From NCBI RefSeq assembly GCF_038051945.1, contig NZ_CP150302.1, positions 4,898,001 to 4,962,000 of the forward strand: a stretch of DNA of 64,000 bases, written 5' to 3'. This document shows positions 42,945 through 51,157 of this stretch, piece after piece. Under the pieces are notes generated by a model. The model was not told where the DNA came from, searched no databases, and was given only the letters and a program-made list of their open reading frames with translations. Source of the stretch: Paenibacillus sp. FSL H3-0469. Its GTDB lineage: Bacteria > Bacillota > Bacilli > Paenibacillales > Paenibacillaceae. How positions within the stretch are numbered: the stretch's first letter is position 1; every line of letters starts with the position of its first letter. Position numbers and translations under genes: made by a program.

Positions 42945-43130
42945 GTGGATGGGGGGATGTGGGAAAGAGAATAGGATGTGGTGGAGGTGAGTGACGGGGG
43001 ATGTGAAAAAGCGAATAGGGTGGAGTGGCGTGGGGTGAGTGAGGTAGGTGGATGCGAAATACTGAATGGGGTGTGTTGGAATGAGGGGGGCGGAAGTGTC
43101 GAGTAATATTGGTATTGTTCGGTAATGTTG
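42945..43130. repeat. G-rich low-complexity intergenic stretch
   Basis: This stretch is strongly G-rich on the plus strand with degenerate units of the type ATGTGAAAAAGCGAATAGGGTG at roughly 50-60-bp intervals, described here in parts. GAAAAAGCGAATA recurs at 52861-52873. There is no gene. It may be a decayed repeat array. Confidence 0.4.
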
Positions 43131-43179
43131 TAGTTATTACAACTTAGGTCCGCGCATCTCTGGTTATTTCGTGAGATTG

Positions 43180-43310
43180 TTGCAGAGAATGCAGGATTTA
43201 GCGTGCTTAATCGCTTGGATGAGAGGGAATCTTGCATTTCGTACAACAATTGATAAGTTTGATCCCTTTTATAAGGGGAATGTTGTATTCTGTGCAGTAG
43301 TTTCACTAAT
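43180..43310. repeat. Dispersed intergenic repeat, copy B
   Basis: Cores TTGTTGCAGAGAATGCAGGA, TTGCATTTCGTACAACAA and TTGTATTCTGTGCAGTAG follow each other at roughly 65-bp intervals. They have the same quasi-palindromic design as the cores at about 3030-3215 and 57497-57690. Confidence 0.5.
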
Positions 43311-43365
43311 TAAAAACAGAAAACAGGCATCCGGCAGGGCGGGTAAGCTCTGCGGATGCCTGTTT
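43305..43365 (-). terminator. odhB terminator
   Basis: AAACAGGCATCCG (43321-43333) pairs perfectly with CGGATGCCTGTTT (43353-43365), with an inner GCAGGGC/GCTCTGC stem. On the minus strand a T-rich tail (TTTTCTGTTTTTAATT) follows. Confidence 0.9.
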
Positions 43366-43414
43366 GCCTATGAATATGTGTATAGGAAGGAGGGGAAGGC
43401 TGCGAGCGGAAGGG

Positions 43415-44728
43415 TTAGCCTTCCAGCAGCAGGGATTCCGGGTCCTCCAGCAATTCCTTGACTCTGACCAGGAAGCTGACCGCTTCTGATCCATCCACGA
43501 TCCGGTGATCGTAGGACAATGCGATGTACATCATCGGACGGTTGACCGTGCGCTCCTCATCCAGCGCGATGGGGCGCAGCTGAATCTTGTGCATGCCGAG
43601 AATGCCGACCTGCGGGGTGTTGAGGATCGGTGTGGACAGCAGGGAGCCGAACACTCCGCCGTTCGTGATCGTGAAGGTTCCGCCCTGGAGCTCCGGCAGA
43701 CTGAGCGTATTGGCGCGCGCCTTGGAGGCCAGCTCGCCGATCCGCCGCTCGATCTCTGGGAAGCTAAGCCGGTCGGCATCGCGGACGACCGGTACAACCA
43801 GGCCTTCCTTGGCAGCTACGGCAATACCGATGTCATAATATTTCTTCAGCAGGAGATCTTCCCCGTCGATCTCGGCATTCAGCATCGGGTAAGCCTTGAG
43901 CGCGCCGATGACGGCCTTGGTGAAGAAGGACATGAAGCCGAGTCCGACCTCGTGCTTCTCCTTGAAGGCATCCTTGCGGCGCTTGCGGATGTCGAGAATG
44001 GCGGTCATGTCCACCTCGTTGAAGGTGGTCAGCATCGCAGCCGTCTGCTGCGCTTCGACCAGGCGGCTGGCAATCGTCAGCCGCCGCCGCGACATGCGCT
44101 TGCGCTCGGTGGCTTTGCCGTCCTCGGCGTGCGGCGCCTTGCCCGCAGCCGGCGGCGCGGGCTTCGCCGGCTCCGGCCGTGCAGCCGCCGCCGGAGCCGC
44201 CGGCGCAGCGGCCTGCGGCCCGGCTGCGCCATGACCATCTACATCGGCCTGACCGATCCGGCCGATAGGGTCGCGGGCACTGACCTCGCCGAGGTCGATG
44301 CCCCGCTCCCGTGCCAGCTTGCGCGCCCCCGGCGAAGCCAGGGCCGCAGTGCCTGCCGCCGCACCTTCGGCGGCGGCTGGAGCCGTTACCGCAGCGGCCG
44401 GTTCAGCCGCTGCGGCACTTGCGGCAGCAGCAGGCGCGCTGCCGCCCTGCGGTGCGCTGTCTGCTGCTGGCTTGCTGGCAGCACCAGCCCCGGCGGCGCT
44501 GCCGATGATGCCGATGGCTTCGCCAACGGCAACGTTCTCGCCCGCCTGGCGCAGGATGGAGGAGATGACGCCGTCCTCCTCCGCACTGATCTCGAGATTG
44601 ACCTTGTCAGTCTCAAGCTCGGCAAGCACATCCCCCTGGCCGACAGTGTCGCCCTCTTTAACCAGCCATTTGTAGATCGTTCCTTCGGAAATCGATTCGC
44701 CCAAATCGGGTACTTTTATCTCGGACAC
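43415..44728 (-). CDS. odhB: Dihydrolipoyllysine succinyltransferase (E2 of 2-oxoglutarate dehydrogenase)
   Basis: This is the E2 core of the 2-oxoglutarate dehydrogenase complex, transferring succinyl groups to CoA in the TCA cycle. The lipoyl domain (about 1-77) has the modified lysine in ELETDKVNLEI. An Ala/Pro-rich linker leads to the peripheral-subunit-binding domain (ASPGARKLARERGIDLGEV), a second linker, and the catalytic domain with DHRIVDGSEAV near the C-terminus. The start is GTG 44728 with GGGGAGG eight bases upstream; the frame extends further but without homology. At 437 residues it is normal. odhA lies 59 bp upstream in the same operon. The linkers are very rich in GCC/GCG codons. 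Confidence 0.94.
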   Translation of the reverse strand: MSEIKVPDLGESISEGTIYKWLVKEGDTVGQGDVLAELETDKVNLEISAEEDGVISSILRQAGENVAVGEAIGIIGSAAGAGAASKPAADSAPQGGSAPAAAASAAAAEPAAAVTAPAAAEGAAAGTAALASPGARKLARERGIDLGEVSARDPIGRIGQADVDGHGAAGPQAAAPAAPAAAARPEPAKPAPPAAGKAPHAEDGKATERKRMSRRRLTIASRLVEAQQTAAMLTTFNEVDMTAILDIRKRRKDAFKEKHEVGLGFMSFFTKAVIGALKAYPMLNAEIDGEDLLLKKYYDIGIAVAAKEGLVVPVVRDADRLSFPEIERRIGELASKARANTLSLPELQGGTFTITNGGVFGSLLSTPILNTPQVGILGMHKIQLRPIALDEERTVNRPMMYIALSYDHRIVDGSEAVSFLVRVKELLEDPESLLLEG

Positions 44729-44787
44729 AGGCCGTACCTCCCCAAATATAGTGGTGTGCGTGATATTGGATGACCGCCTTGCTGTGC

Positions 44788-47655
44788 TCAGGAAGACGGT
44801 ACAGGTGCTTGCACTGCTGCATTCAATTTCAGGGCTTCCCGGACAATGCGCCGCTGCTCGAAGCTGTGGACATCGGCGTAGCCGCTGGCTGGGCTGGAAC
44901 GGTCCGGACGGCCGATGTACTGGACAGTGACCTTCTGCGGTGCGATGGCGCGCAGCCGGGATTCGGCATACGTCCACCCGCCCATATTCTTCGGTTCTTC
45001 CTGCACCCAGACGATCTCCTCCAGCGAGCTGAAGCCGCTAAGGTGGGCGCCAAGCTCGCGTTCCGGGAACGGATAGAGCTGTTCCATGCGCAAAATGTGC
45101 AGCCAGGAGAAGTCCTGTCCGCGCGTTGCTTCCAGCTCCGTCTGCAGGTCGATGGCCACCTTGCCGCTGCATACCACGAGGCGCTTTACGGCTTCCGGCT
45201 TACTGCCGAGCAGCGGCTCGGGAAGAACCGGCTGGAAGGTGCCCGAAGCGAGGTCCGCTCCGGCTGAGGTGCTGCGCGTGTTACGGATCAGGCTCTTCGG
45301 CGCCATGATGACCAGCGGCCGGGCATCCGGTTGTCCGCAGAGCGCGGCCTGACGGCGGAGCAGATGGAAATATTGCGCAGCGCTGGTCAGGTTGGCTACA
45401 GTCCAGTTCTCCTCGGCGGAGAGCTGCAGGAACCGTTCCATTCTGGCGCTGGAGTGCTCCGGTCCTTGACCTTCATAGCCGTGAGGCAACAGGATTGTCA
45501 GATTGCTGCGCTGCGTCCACTTGGCGCGGCCGGCAGAAATGAACTGGTCGATAATGACCTGAGCCGCATTGGCGAAGTCGCCGTATTGAGCCTCCCAGAT
45601 AACGAAGGTCTCCGGTGCGAACACATTATAACCATATTCGAAGCCGAGGACAGAGGCCTCGGACAGCGGACTGTTGTAGACGCCGAATGAAGCGCCGGCA
45701 TCACTCAGCTGATGCAGCGGAGAATAGAGTTCACCGTTCTCGCTGTCATGCAGCACCAGATGACGGTGGGCGAAGGTACCGCGCTGTGAATCCTGCCCGC
45801 TGAGGCGGATCGGCGTGCCATCCTTCAGGATGGTAGCGAAGGCAAGCGTCTCTGCCAGAGCCCAGTCCACCCGCTCGCCGTCATTCAGTGCATCCTTGCG
45901 GCGCTGCAGAATCCGTTCCAGCTTCGGATAGACCTTGAAGCCGGCCGGTACGCGCAGCAGCTCGCGGTTAATCTCCTGCAGCCCGGCCAGCGGGAAGGCA
46001 GTCGGACGCTGCTGGGGACTGTCGTTATCCAGCGCGACGGCGGTTTTGGACTCCGCATTCTTCTGTTTGCCTTCCTTCATCTGGTCAAAGGCCTGCTGAA
46101 GGACGCTCTCCGCCTCCGCAATCATGTTCTTGACATCATCCGCTGTGATTACCTTCTCACGCTCCAGGCGTTCAGCATAAGCGCGGTACACCGTAGGGTG
46201 GTTCCGCACTTTGCCGTACACAATCGGCTGGGTTGTCTCGGGATCATCCATTTCATTATGCCCGTGGCGGCGGTAGCCGATCAGATCAATCAGGAAGTCC
46301 TTCTTGAACATATGGCGGTAAGCACTGGCCAGACGGACTGCGGCAATACAGGCTTCCGGGTCATCGGCATTGACATGCACGATTGGAATTTCATACCCTT
46401 TGGCCAGGTCGCTGGCATAATGGGTGGAGCGGGAATCCTCGCTCTCTGTGGTGAAGCCGATCCGGTTATTGACGATAATATGCACAGTACCGCCATTCTG
46501 ATAACCCTGCAATTTGCCGATATTAAGCGTCTCTGCGACAATGCCCTCTCCAGGGAAGGCGGCATCGCCGTGCATCAGCACAGCCATAGCCTTGCTTGTG
46601 TTCAGCTTAGGCAGTCCCGGAGCGTTGCGCTCTTCCTGTGCGGCGCGGGTGAAGCCCTCGACGACAGGATTGACGAATTCAAGATGGCTCGGGTTATTGG
46701 CCAGCGTGATCCGGGTGCGAACGGTCTCGCCTTCGCGGACGGCACGGTCAGCCCCGAGATGGTACTTCACATCACCGCTCCAGCCGTAGGTCACGCCCAT
46801 GGAGCCTTCCGAAGGGAACAGCTCCTTGTTCGGCGAGTGATGGAATTCCGAGAAAATAATATCATAAGGCTTGCCCAGAATATGAGCCAGCACATTAAGT
46901 CTTCCGCGGTGGGCCATGCCCATCAGGATATGCTCTGCGCCGTCATGCGCGGCGGCCCGCACAATCTCATCCAGCATCGGCACGAGGGCATCATTGCCCT
47001 CCAGGCTGAAGCGCTTTTGGCCGACGAAGGTCTTGTGCAGGAAGGTCTCGAAGTGCTCCACCTGAACCAGCCGCTTCAGCAGCTCTTTGCGCTCTGTATT
47101 ATTCAGCGGGGCAGGGGAGGTCATCGATTCCGCCTGGCTGTTGAGCCAGCGCAGCTCGCGTTCATCATGTACATGCCCGAATTCGTAGGCAATGGTCTGG
47201 GTATAGGCCTGGCGCATTCTGTGGACGGCATCCATCGCGGTATGCACATCCGCAGGGGCATTATCCCAGATCAGCGAAGCAGGCAGAGCATTAAGATCCT
47301 CGCGGGTAAGCTCGTAGGTCTCCAGCTCCAGCCATTTGGCCATCGGGTTCGTGCTGCGCTCCAGCGGGTCAATGTCTGCGGCCATATGGCCGTATATCCG
47401 AATATTGGCGATCAGCTTCGAGGCCTTAACAGCCTTCTTGAGCCACTGCGCATCTGCTGATACGGCAGGGCTCGGAGCCCTCTCGGCATCGGGTGCCAGC
47501 GGAGGGGGGCCGGATACGGTGAAGAGATCACGGTAATGTTGTTCAACAGAAGAGGGGTCCTTGACAAATTGCTCATATCTTTCTTGGATGTAGCCCAGGT
47601 TGGGGCCGTAATATTTGCTCCATACTGTGTCGTTATAGGGCTCTTTGACTGCCAT
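44788..47655 (-). CDS. odhA: 2-oxoglutarate dehydrogenase E1 component
   Basis: This thiamine-diphosphate enzyme decarboxylates 2-oxoglutarate and reduces the lipoyl group of OdhB. The 955-residue length is right for the Bacillus-type protein. Family segments include the early EFGHVHDERELRWL, the central MGMAHRGRLNVLAHILGKPY, the ThDP region with GDAAFPGEGIVAETLN and IGFTTESEDSRST, and the late EAQYGDFANAAQVIIDQF. A perfect AGGAGG lies eight bases before the ATG. It is followed by odhB. The E3 subunit is not in this window and is presumably shared with other dehydrogenases. Confidence 0.96.
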   Translation of the reverse strand: MAVKEPYNDTVWSKYYGPNLGYIQERYEQFVKDPSSVEQHYRDLFTVSGPPPLAPDAERAPSPAVSADAQWLKKAVKASKLIANIRIYGHMAADIDPLERSTNPMAKWLELETYELTREDLNALPASLIWDNAPADVHTAMDAVHRMRQAYTQTIAYEFGHVHDERELRWLNSQAESMTSPAPLNNTERKELLKRLVQVEHFETFLHKTFVGQKRFSLEGNDALVPMLDEIVRAAAHDGAEHILMGMAHRGRLNVLAHILGKPYDIIFSEFHHSPNKELFPSEGSMGVTYGWSGDVKYHLGADRAVREGETVRTRITLANNPSHLEFVNPVVEGFTRAAQEERNAPGLPKLNTSKAMAVLMHGDAAFPGEGIVAETLNIGKLQGYQNGGTVHIIVNNRIGFTTESEDSRSTHYASDLAKGYEIPIVHVNADDPEACIAAVRLASAYRHMFKKDFLIDLIGYRRHGHNEMDDPETTQPIVYGKVRNHPTVYRAYAERLEREKVITADDVKNMIAEAESVLQQAFDQMKEGKQKNAESKTAVALDNDSPQQRPTAFPLAGLQEINRELLRVPAGFKVYPKLERILQRRKDALNDGERVDWALAETLAFATILKDGTPIRLSGQDSQRGTFAHRHLVLHDSENGELYSPLHQLSDAGASFGVYNSPLSEASVLGFEYGYNVFAPETFVIWEAQYGDFANAAQVIIDQFISAGRAKWTQRSNLTILLPHGYEGQGPEHSSARMERFLQLSAEENWTVANLTSAAQYFHLLRRQAALCGQPDARPLVIMAPKSLIRNTRSTSAGADLASGTFQPVLPEPLLGSKPEAVKRLVVCSGKVAIDLQTELEATRGQDFSWLHILRMEQLYPFPERELGAHLSGFSSLEEIVWVQEEPKNMGGWTYAESRLRAIAPQKVTVQYIGRPDRSSPASGYADVHSFEQRRIVREALKLNAAVQAPVPSS

Positions 47656-48141
47656 GAATAGGTCCTCCTAACGGATAAACTCCACGCGAGGCATCCAGTG
47701 TGCCACTTGGCGGAGCTGCAAATGTTTGCGGTTTCATTCTCACCTTATTGTGCTACTTTCCGGCGGGGTAATCAATTCATACTTTCGGTCAATCCGTTCG
47801 CAATTTGGCATGATTCATTACAGTATTCATACGGAACTATCATAAATAAGCAAAATTCCCCTCCGCTTCTTTTGCTTTTGTTAATTCTTAAGTGCTATCT
47901 AACTATAAATTCCTATCACAGTCCGTCATCTATACAAATGGGTAATTGTCTCTATACGAGGTTGCGCGCAGCGGTAAGGCGGAGCAGTTAGAGTTCCCTT
48001 TAGTATATTTAAACTATTAGCTAGGGTTTGAACTTGGGACTGGAAATATTTATACAAGACGCTGGCAATTTCAGCTAAGTTTCCTCACATTTTATCATAA
48101 AAAAATTCCAGAAAACGACACACTAATCGCGCATGATCTTG
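47656..48141. other. Long intergenic region upstream of odhA and sinI
   Basis: This stretch of about 490 bp is AT-rich and contains the divergent promoters of odhA and sinI. I can support no gene in it. Only the TATAAT at 48142-48147, just past its right end, is a clear promoter element. Confidence 0.5.
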
Positions 48142-48147
48142 TATAAT
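48142..48147 (+). promoter_or_regulatory. -10 element of the sinI transcript
   Basis: A consensus TATAAT lies about 60 bp upstream of the riboswitch. The -35 region is not recognisable, so the promoter may need an activator or another contact. Confidence 0.55.
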
Positions 48148-48202
48148 GTTATTGCGGAGAACGGTTTCATCGATTCTTGCCAGATCCTTTCATGATGGAG
48201 AG

Positions 48203-48315
48203 GGTCCAGTTAAAGGTAAACCTGCCGAAAGACAGGGGCACAAAGTCTCGGATCTAAAGTAGAGATACTACAAAGTAGCAATACTACTATGATGGCCGGA
48301 CTGCCTGGGGACGCG
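48203..48315 (+). promoter_or_regulatory. c-di-GMP-I (GEMM) riboswitch
   Basis: The sequence follows the GEMM-I consensus: GGTAAACCTG, a CGAAAG tetraloop segment, CAGGGGCACAAAG, TCTCGGATCTAAAG, a variable second stem, then ATGATGGCCGGACTGCC. The base equivalent to G20 of the V. cholerae aptamer is G, which favours c-di-GMP over cGAMP. P1 is formed by GTCCAG (48204) and CTGGGGAC (48304). Only about ten bases separate the aptamer from the AGGAGG of sinI, and there is no terminator, so control at the level of translation is likely. Confidence 0.88.
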
Positions 48316-48336
48316 AAAATTCTAGGAGGAGATTTC

Positions 48337-48486
48337 TTGGATATGTCCAACCAGGGGAATGACGAGCTGCAGGCAGTAGATCTGGATTTAGAATGGGTGC
48401 ACTTGCTGATGTCTGCCAAGCAGGCGGGGATCGCGGCGGAGGAGATCCGCCGGTTTCTAAGTGAGAAGGCGCTCCAGGCGATGTAA
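48337..48486 (+). CDS. sinI: SinI-family antirepressor
   Basis: SinI proteins bind SinR and block its repression of biofilm genes. The 49-residue product contains the family core DLEWVHLLMSAKQAGIAAEEIRRFL, split here as DLEWVHLLMSAKQAG and IAAEEIRRFL, equivalent to the SinR-binding helices of Bacillus subtilis SinI. TTG 48337 is the likely start because AGGAGG lies seven bases ahead; ATG 48343 is possible, with wide spacing. The frame extends upstream only through riboswitch sequence. It converges on sinR across a shared hairpin. Its leader carries a c-di-GMP riboswitch, which B. subtilis sinI does not have. Confidence 0.88.
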   Translation: MDMSNQGNDELQAVDLDLEWVHLLMSAKQAGIAAEEIRRFLSEKALQAM

Positions 48487-48508
48487 GGCGGTCATCATTG
48501 TTCGGATA

Positions 48509-48555
48509 CATACAGAAAAGGCACAGCGTCCGGTACGCTGTGCCTTTTCTGTATG
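48509..48555. terminator. Bidirectional terminator between sinI and sinR
   Basis: A perfect 21-base stem (48509-48529 with 48535-48555) starts CATACAGAAAAGG and ends CCTTTTCTGTATG around loop CCGGT. The AAAA/TTTT tracts inside the stem can act in both directions for these convergent genes. Confidence 0.88.
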
Positions 48556-48631
48556 CCGCTTGAAAGCATGCCTTCGCCGAAGGCGGCCTCCCTGCCGTGC
48601 GGAGTCTTCCCTGTGACATACAATGCTGTGT

Positions 48632-48976
48632 TTAGTTGTCCTTTTGTTCCATGCGCCATTTCTGGTAATCGAGGAATTCCTTGAATTCACGTTTGCTTAT
48701 ACCGGAGGCCATAGCCTCCTGAACCAGCCGGAACCATTCCCCGTCCAGGGCCTGTTCTTCCGTCTCTGCCAATCCGCCATACAGCAGTGCATGAATGGAT
48801 ACCTGAAGCGCGTCAGCGATTTTTTCGATGAATTGAATGGAGGGGTTGGATTGAATATTCCGTTCCACATTACTGAGGTATGATTTCGCCACATCAGCCT
48901 TATCCGCAAGCTCGGATAGCGAATAGCCCTTCTCCAGCCGGAGTTTGTGGATGCGGCTTCCCATAGTATCTGACAC
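48632..48976 (-). CDS. sinR: SinR-type biofilm master repressor
   Basis: SinR is a helix-turn-helix repressor of extracellular matrix genes. The 114-residue protein matches B. subtilis SinR along its length: the DNA-binding half has EKGYSLSELADKADVAKSYL and NPSIQFIEKIADAL, and the C-terminal tetramerisation/SinI-binding half has SGISKREFKEFLDYQKWR. The start is GTG 48976 with GGAGGG ten bases ahead; ATG 48964 is too far from the site. Unlike in B. subtilis, it is not in an operon with sinI but faces it. It has its own promoter and a leader of about 130 nt. Confidence 0.95.
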   Translation of the reverse strand: MSDTMGSRIHKLRLEKGYSLSELADKADVAKSYLSNVERNIQSNPSIQFIEKIADALQVSIHALLYGGLAETEEQALDGEWFRLVQEAMASGISKREFKEFLDYQKWRMEQKDN

Positions 48977-49060
48977 GATTACAACGCCCTCCGTACTTTT
49001 TTGGTAAAAGATAAGAAGTGATATGCTTCGCGCTATACCGTATCCCTATCTCTCTCGCGG

Positions 49061-49140
49061 AAACGGCACCGCCCGTTCATAGGAGGGACGGCAAAGCCGT
49101 TTTCACTTGTCAGTATAACAAAAAACCGCAAATCGGACAA
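49061..49140 (-). promoter_or_regulatory. sinR promoter and leader with competing hairpins
   Basis: On the minus strand TTGTCC (49140-49135) and TATACT (49117-49112) with a 17-bp spacer form a good promoter. In the leader, GCCGT (plus-strand 49096-49100) can pair either with ACGGC at 49088-49092, a small AAA-loop hairpin, or with AAACGGC at 49061-49067. The two pairings exclude each other. Confidence 0.6.
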
Positions 49141-49161
49141 AATCATTGAGCCGGCAGCCTG

Positions 49162-49207
49162 TAGAAAAGAAAATAGCACACCCGGCCCGGTTGGGGAAGG
49201 ATGTGCT
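49162..49207 (-). terminator. Terminator of the matrix operon
   Basis: On the minus strand AGCACATCC pairs with GGGTGTGCT, with one wobble pair, followed by ATTTTCTTTTC. It lies just after the second tasA gene. Confidence 0.85.
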
Positions 49208-49226
49208 GTCTTGATGGATTCCTGAT

Positions 49227-49817
49227 CTACTTGGCTTCTCCCACTCCTTGAAGAGCATCGAAGGTCCAGTTCAGAGCTAAGCCGTCACCCTGAAAAATGT
49301 TCTGATCGAGCGTATTGTCCACGAACTCGAAGGCGATCTTAAAGGTCTTGGAACCGGCTGCGGCAATCCCTCCCGGCAGGATACCTGCTGCTACGAGATC
49401 GTAGCTTGGGGTGTTCTTCAGATCCTTCAGGGAGATCTCGGACAGCACATGACCGCTTAGTGAACCGCCGGTGTACGAATTATCCAGGAGCTTGACCTTG
49501 AAGTGGTCTCCGAGATCCTGGCCCGCATTGTCGCCCTTGGCATCGGTTACGGTGTATGTGGTAGCGAGCTTGAGGAATTTGATATCCAGTGTGCCGTCAT
49601 TGGACAAGGTAAAGGTGCGGACGGTGTAGTCTCCCGGCTTCAGATTCGTCAGCGCTACCGGAGTATTGAAGGAGGAGCCGAGCTTCAGCGTACCTGCGGC
49701 GAAGGTTGCGGTGCTTGTGGCTGTGGAGCTGAAGTAAGCGAAGGTGCCCCCGCCGATTAAAGACAAGCCCAGTGCTGCCGATGCTACGCCAAGACCCAAT
49801 GTTTTTTTGATACCCAT
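49227..49817 (-). CDS. TasA/CalY-family matrix protein, paralogue 2
   Basis: TasA-family proteins are secreted and form amyloid-like fibres of the biofilm matrix. This 196-residue protein has an N-terminal signal peptide (MGIKKTLGLGVASAALGLSL) with the SipW-type cleavage region TFAYFSSTATSTATFAAGTL typical of camelysin/TasA. The beta-rich body includes NLKPGDYTVRTFTLSNDGTL and DQNIFQGDGLALNW. GAGGAGG precedes the ATG. It is the last gene of the operon and about half identical at its start to the upstream paralogue, which suggests duplication. TasA and CalY cannot be told apart by sequence alone. Confidence 0.9.
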   Translation of the reverse strand: MGIKKTLGLGVASAALGLSLIGGGTFAYFSSTATSTATFAAGTLKLGSSFNTPVALTNLKPGDYTVRTFTLSNDGTLDIKFLKLATTYTVTDAKGDNAGQDLGDHFKVKLLDNSYTGGSLSGHVLSEISLKDLKNTPSYDLVAAGILPGGIAAAGSKTFKIAFEFVDNTLDQNIFQGDGLALNWTFDALQGVGEAK

Positions 49818-49856
49818 GATTGATTTCCTCCTCGAATGGTTTGTTTTGTTGGTAAA

Positions 49857-50453
49857 TTATTTGAGACTGCCTTTTTCCTGGTTGGCTTCAAAATTCAGCG
49901 TCAGCGCAAGCGTATCGCCCTGATAATAGTTCTGCGGCTGGAGGGTTTCCTTGAAGGCAAACTGGATAGTCAGGTTATCCGAGGTACCGGCTTTAATGCC
50001 GGATTTCTCTCCGCCTAAGATCGCTCCGACAATTCCCCGGGCCACGAGATCGGGACTCTCTTTCTCCAGATCGGCCAGCGAGATGACCAGGAGCGGCAAT
50101 TCTTGCTTATCCTTGTTCGCGAGGAAGGTCACAATAATATCATCCTTGAAATTATGGGAGCCGTTGTCTCCCAGAGCGTCTGTAATAGCCGATGAGGTGT
50201 GCAGTACCACTTTGGGAATGTTAAGCGTCCCGTCATTTATAAGCTTGAAATCTCTTAAGATGCTGTCTCCCGGCTTGAGGTTGCTGAGATTAACAATGAC
50301 AGAGGGATCAGATTTAAGTGATAAAGTTCCGTTGTTAAAAGAAGATGAAGAAGTAGAAGTACTGCTGAAGTAAGCGAAGGTGCCTCCGCCGACCAGGGTC
50401 AAGCCTAATGCTGCCGATACAACTCCGAGACCTAATGTTTTTTTGACGTTCAT
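49857..50453 (-). CDS. tasA: TasA/CalY-family matrix protein, paralogue 1
   Basis: This 198-residue secreted protein shares the signal region and overall pattern of its downstream neighbour: KKTLGLGVVSAALGLTLVG, then FAYFSSTSTSSSSFNNGTL, NLKPGDSILRDFKLINDGTL and YYQGDTLALTLNF. The central regions of the two have diverged strongly, so they are unlikely to be interchangeable subunits. AGAGAGGG precedes the ATG. The signal peptidase gene for this class lies immediately upstream. The symbol is given by position and family. Confidence 0.9.
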   Translation of the reverse strand: MNVKKTLGLGVVSAALGLTLVGGGTFAYFSSTSTSSSSFNNGTLSLKSDPSVIVNLSNLKPGDSILRDFKLINDGTLNIPKVVLHTSSAITDALGDNGSHNFKDDIIVTFLANKDKQELPLLVISLADLEKESPDLVARGIVGAILGGEKSGIKAGTSDNLTIQFAFKETLQPQNYYQGDTLALTLNFEANQEKGSLK

Positions 50454-50553
50454 TTGTTCATCCCTCTCTTAATGAGTCTATTGGGTGCATAGCCGGTGCT
50501 TCCGGCAAGCTGTATTGTGGCTCCGCGTTTCGTAAACGGGAGAGGACAATCGG

Positions 50554-51156
50554 TCATTGTACAAGGTCAGTCAAAGTATCAGGGGTGCCGGCGCTGGCTG
50601 CGGATGAGGAGACATTTTTCTTTTCCAGTGCCGCAACGGCCTTCCAGGAAGAATACAGCGCGTAGAGGAGCAGCAGCAGTCCGGGAATAATCATCAGCAC
50701 TACGCTTCCGGCTTTGGAGACTGCGAAGCTCATGGCATAGCCCACATAGGGTACGGTTACACCGGTGTACTCACCTACTACATTCGTGGAGCTGACGGCT
50801 GCTGTGTCGGCGGCATCATTATTGTCGCCCTTGGTGGTGTAGCTGGCTTCCCCCAGTGCATTGTTCAGCTCGGCATCGACCACGCGGTGGGTGATCAGAA
50901 TATTATCGGGATTCAGAAAAGTGATCACATCGCCTTTCTGAAAACGGGTCATGTCCCCGCCCGGCTTAATGGCTACAATGGAACCGGTCTGGATGCCGGG
51001 CTCCATGGAGCCGGACAATACCGTTTTGATCTGATAGCCGAAGAAGGAGGGCTCGCCGCCGGAGGCTTTGGAGATCACAACGGCTGTGATCAGCACCAGG
51101 AACACTAGCAGAATCAGTGTGGAGATGATCGTATTGGCTATTTTTCGGATGCGCAT
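50554..51156 (-). CDS. sipW: SipW-type (ER-like) signal peptidase I
   Basis: SipW is the specialised membrane peptidase that processes TasA and TapA. The 200-residue protein has an N-terminal membrane helix (about 10-30), the catalytic serine region VLSGSMEPGI (Ser50), and a histidine in ILITHRVVD (His90) in place of the lysine of ordinary bacterial signal peptidases, which is the mark of the ER-type enzymes. A second helix lies near the C-terminus (about 150-172). Its ATG begins one base after the stop of the preceding gene, so the two are coupled. Confidence 0.95.
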   Translation of the reverse strand: MRIRKIANTIISTLILLVFLVLITAVVISKASGGEPSFFGYQIKTVLSGSMEPGIQTGSIVAIKPGGDMTRFQKGDVITFLNPDNILITHRVVDAELNNALGEASYTTKGDNNDAADTAAVSSTNVVGEYTGVTVPYVGYAMSFAVSKAGSVVLMIIPGLLLLLYALYSSWKAVAALEKKNVSSSAASAGTPDTLTDLVQ

Positions 51157-51157
51157 C

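Noticed and set aside
42869..43306. 145-residue minus-strand frame in the G-rich gap
   Set aside because: The protein is a low-complexity Ser/Thr/Pro/His product of a degenerate DNA repeat, and no ribosome binding site is present.
43505..44773. 422-residue open frame opposite odhB
   Set aside because: It arises from the GC-rich codon pattern of the odhB linkers. All domain evidence is on the minus strand.
46198..47460. 420-residue open frame opposite odhA
   Set aside because: It is antisense to conserved 2-oxoglutarate dehydrogenase sequence and has no start signals.
49080..49105. GGGACGGCAAAGCC on the plus strand looked like the GEMM core
   Set aside because: It has an extra base, lacks the rest of the aptamer, and no plus-strand gene follows. 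It is explained as the sinR leader hairpin.
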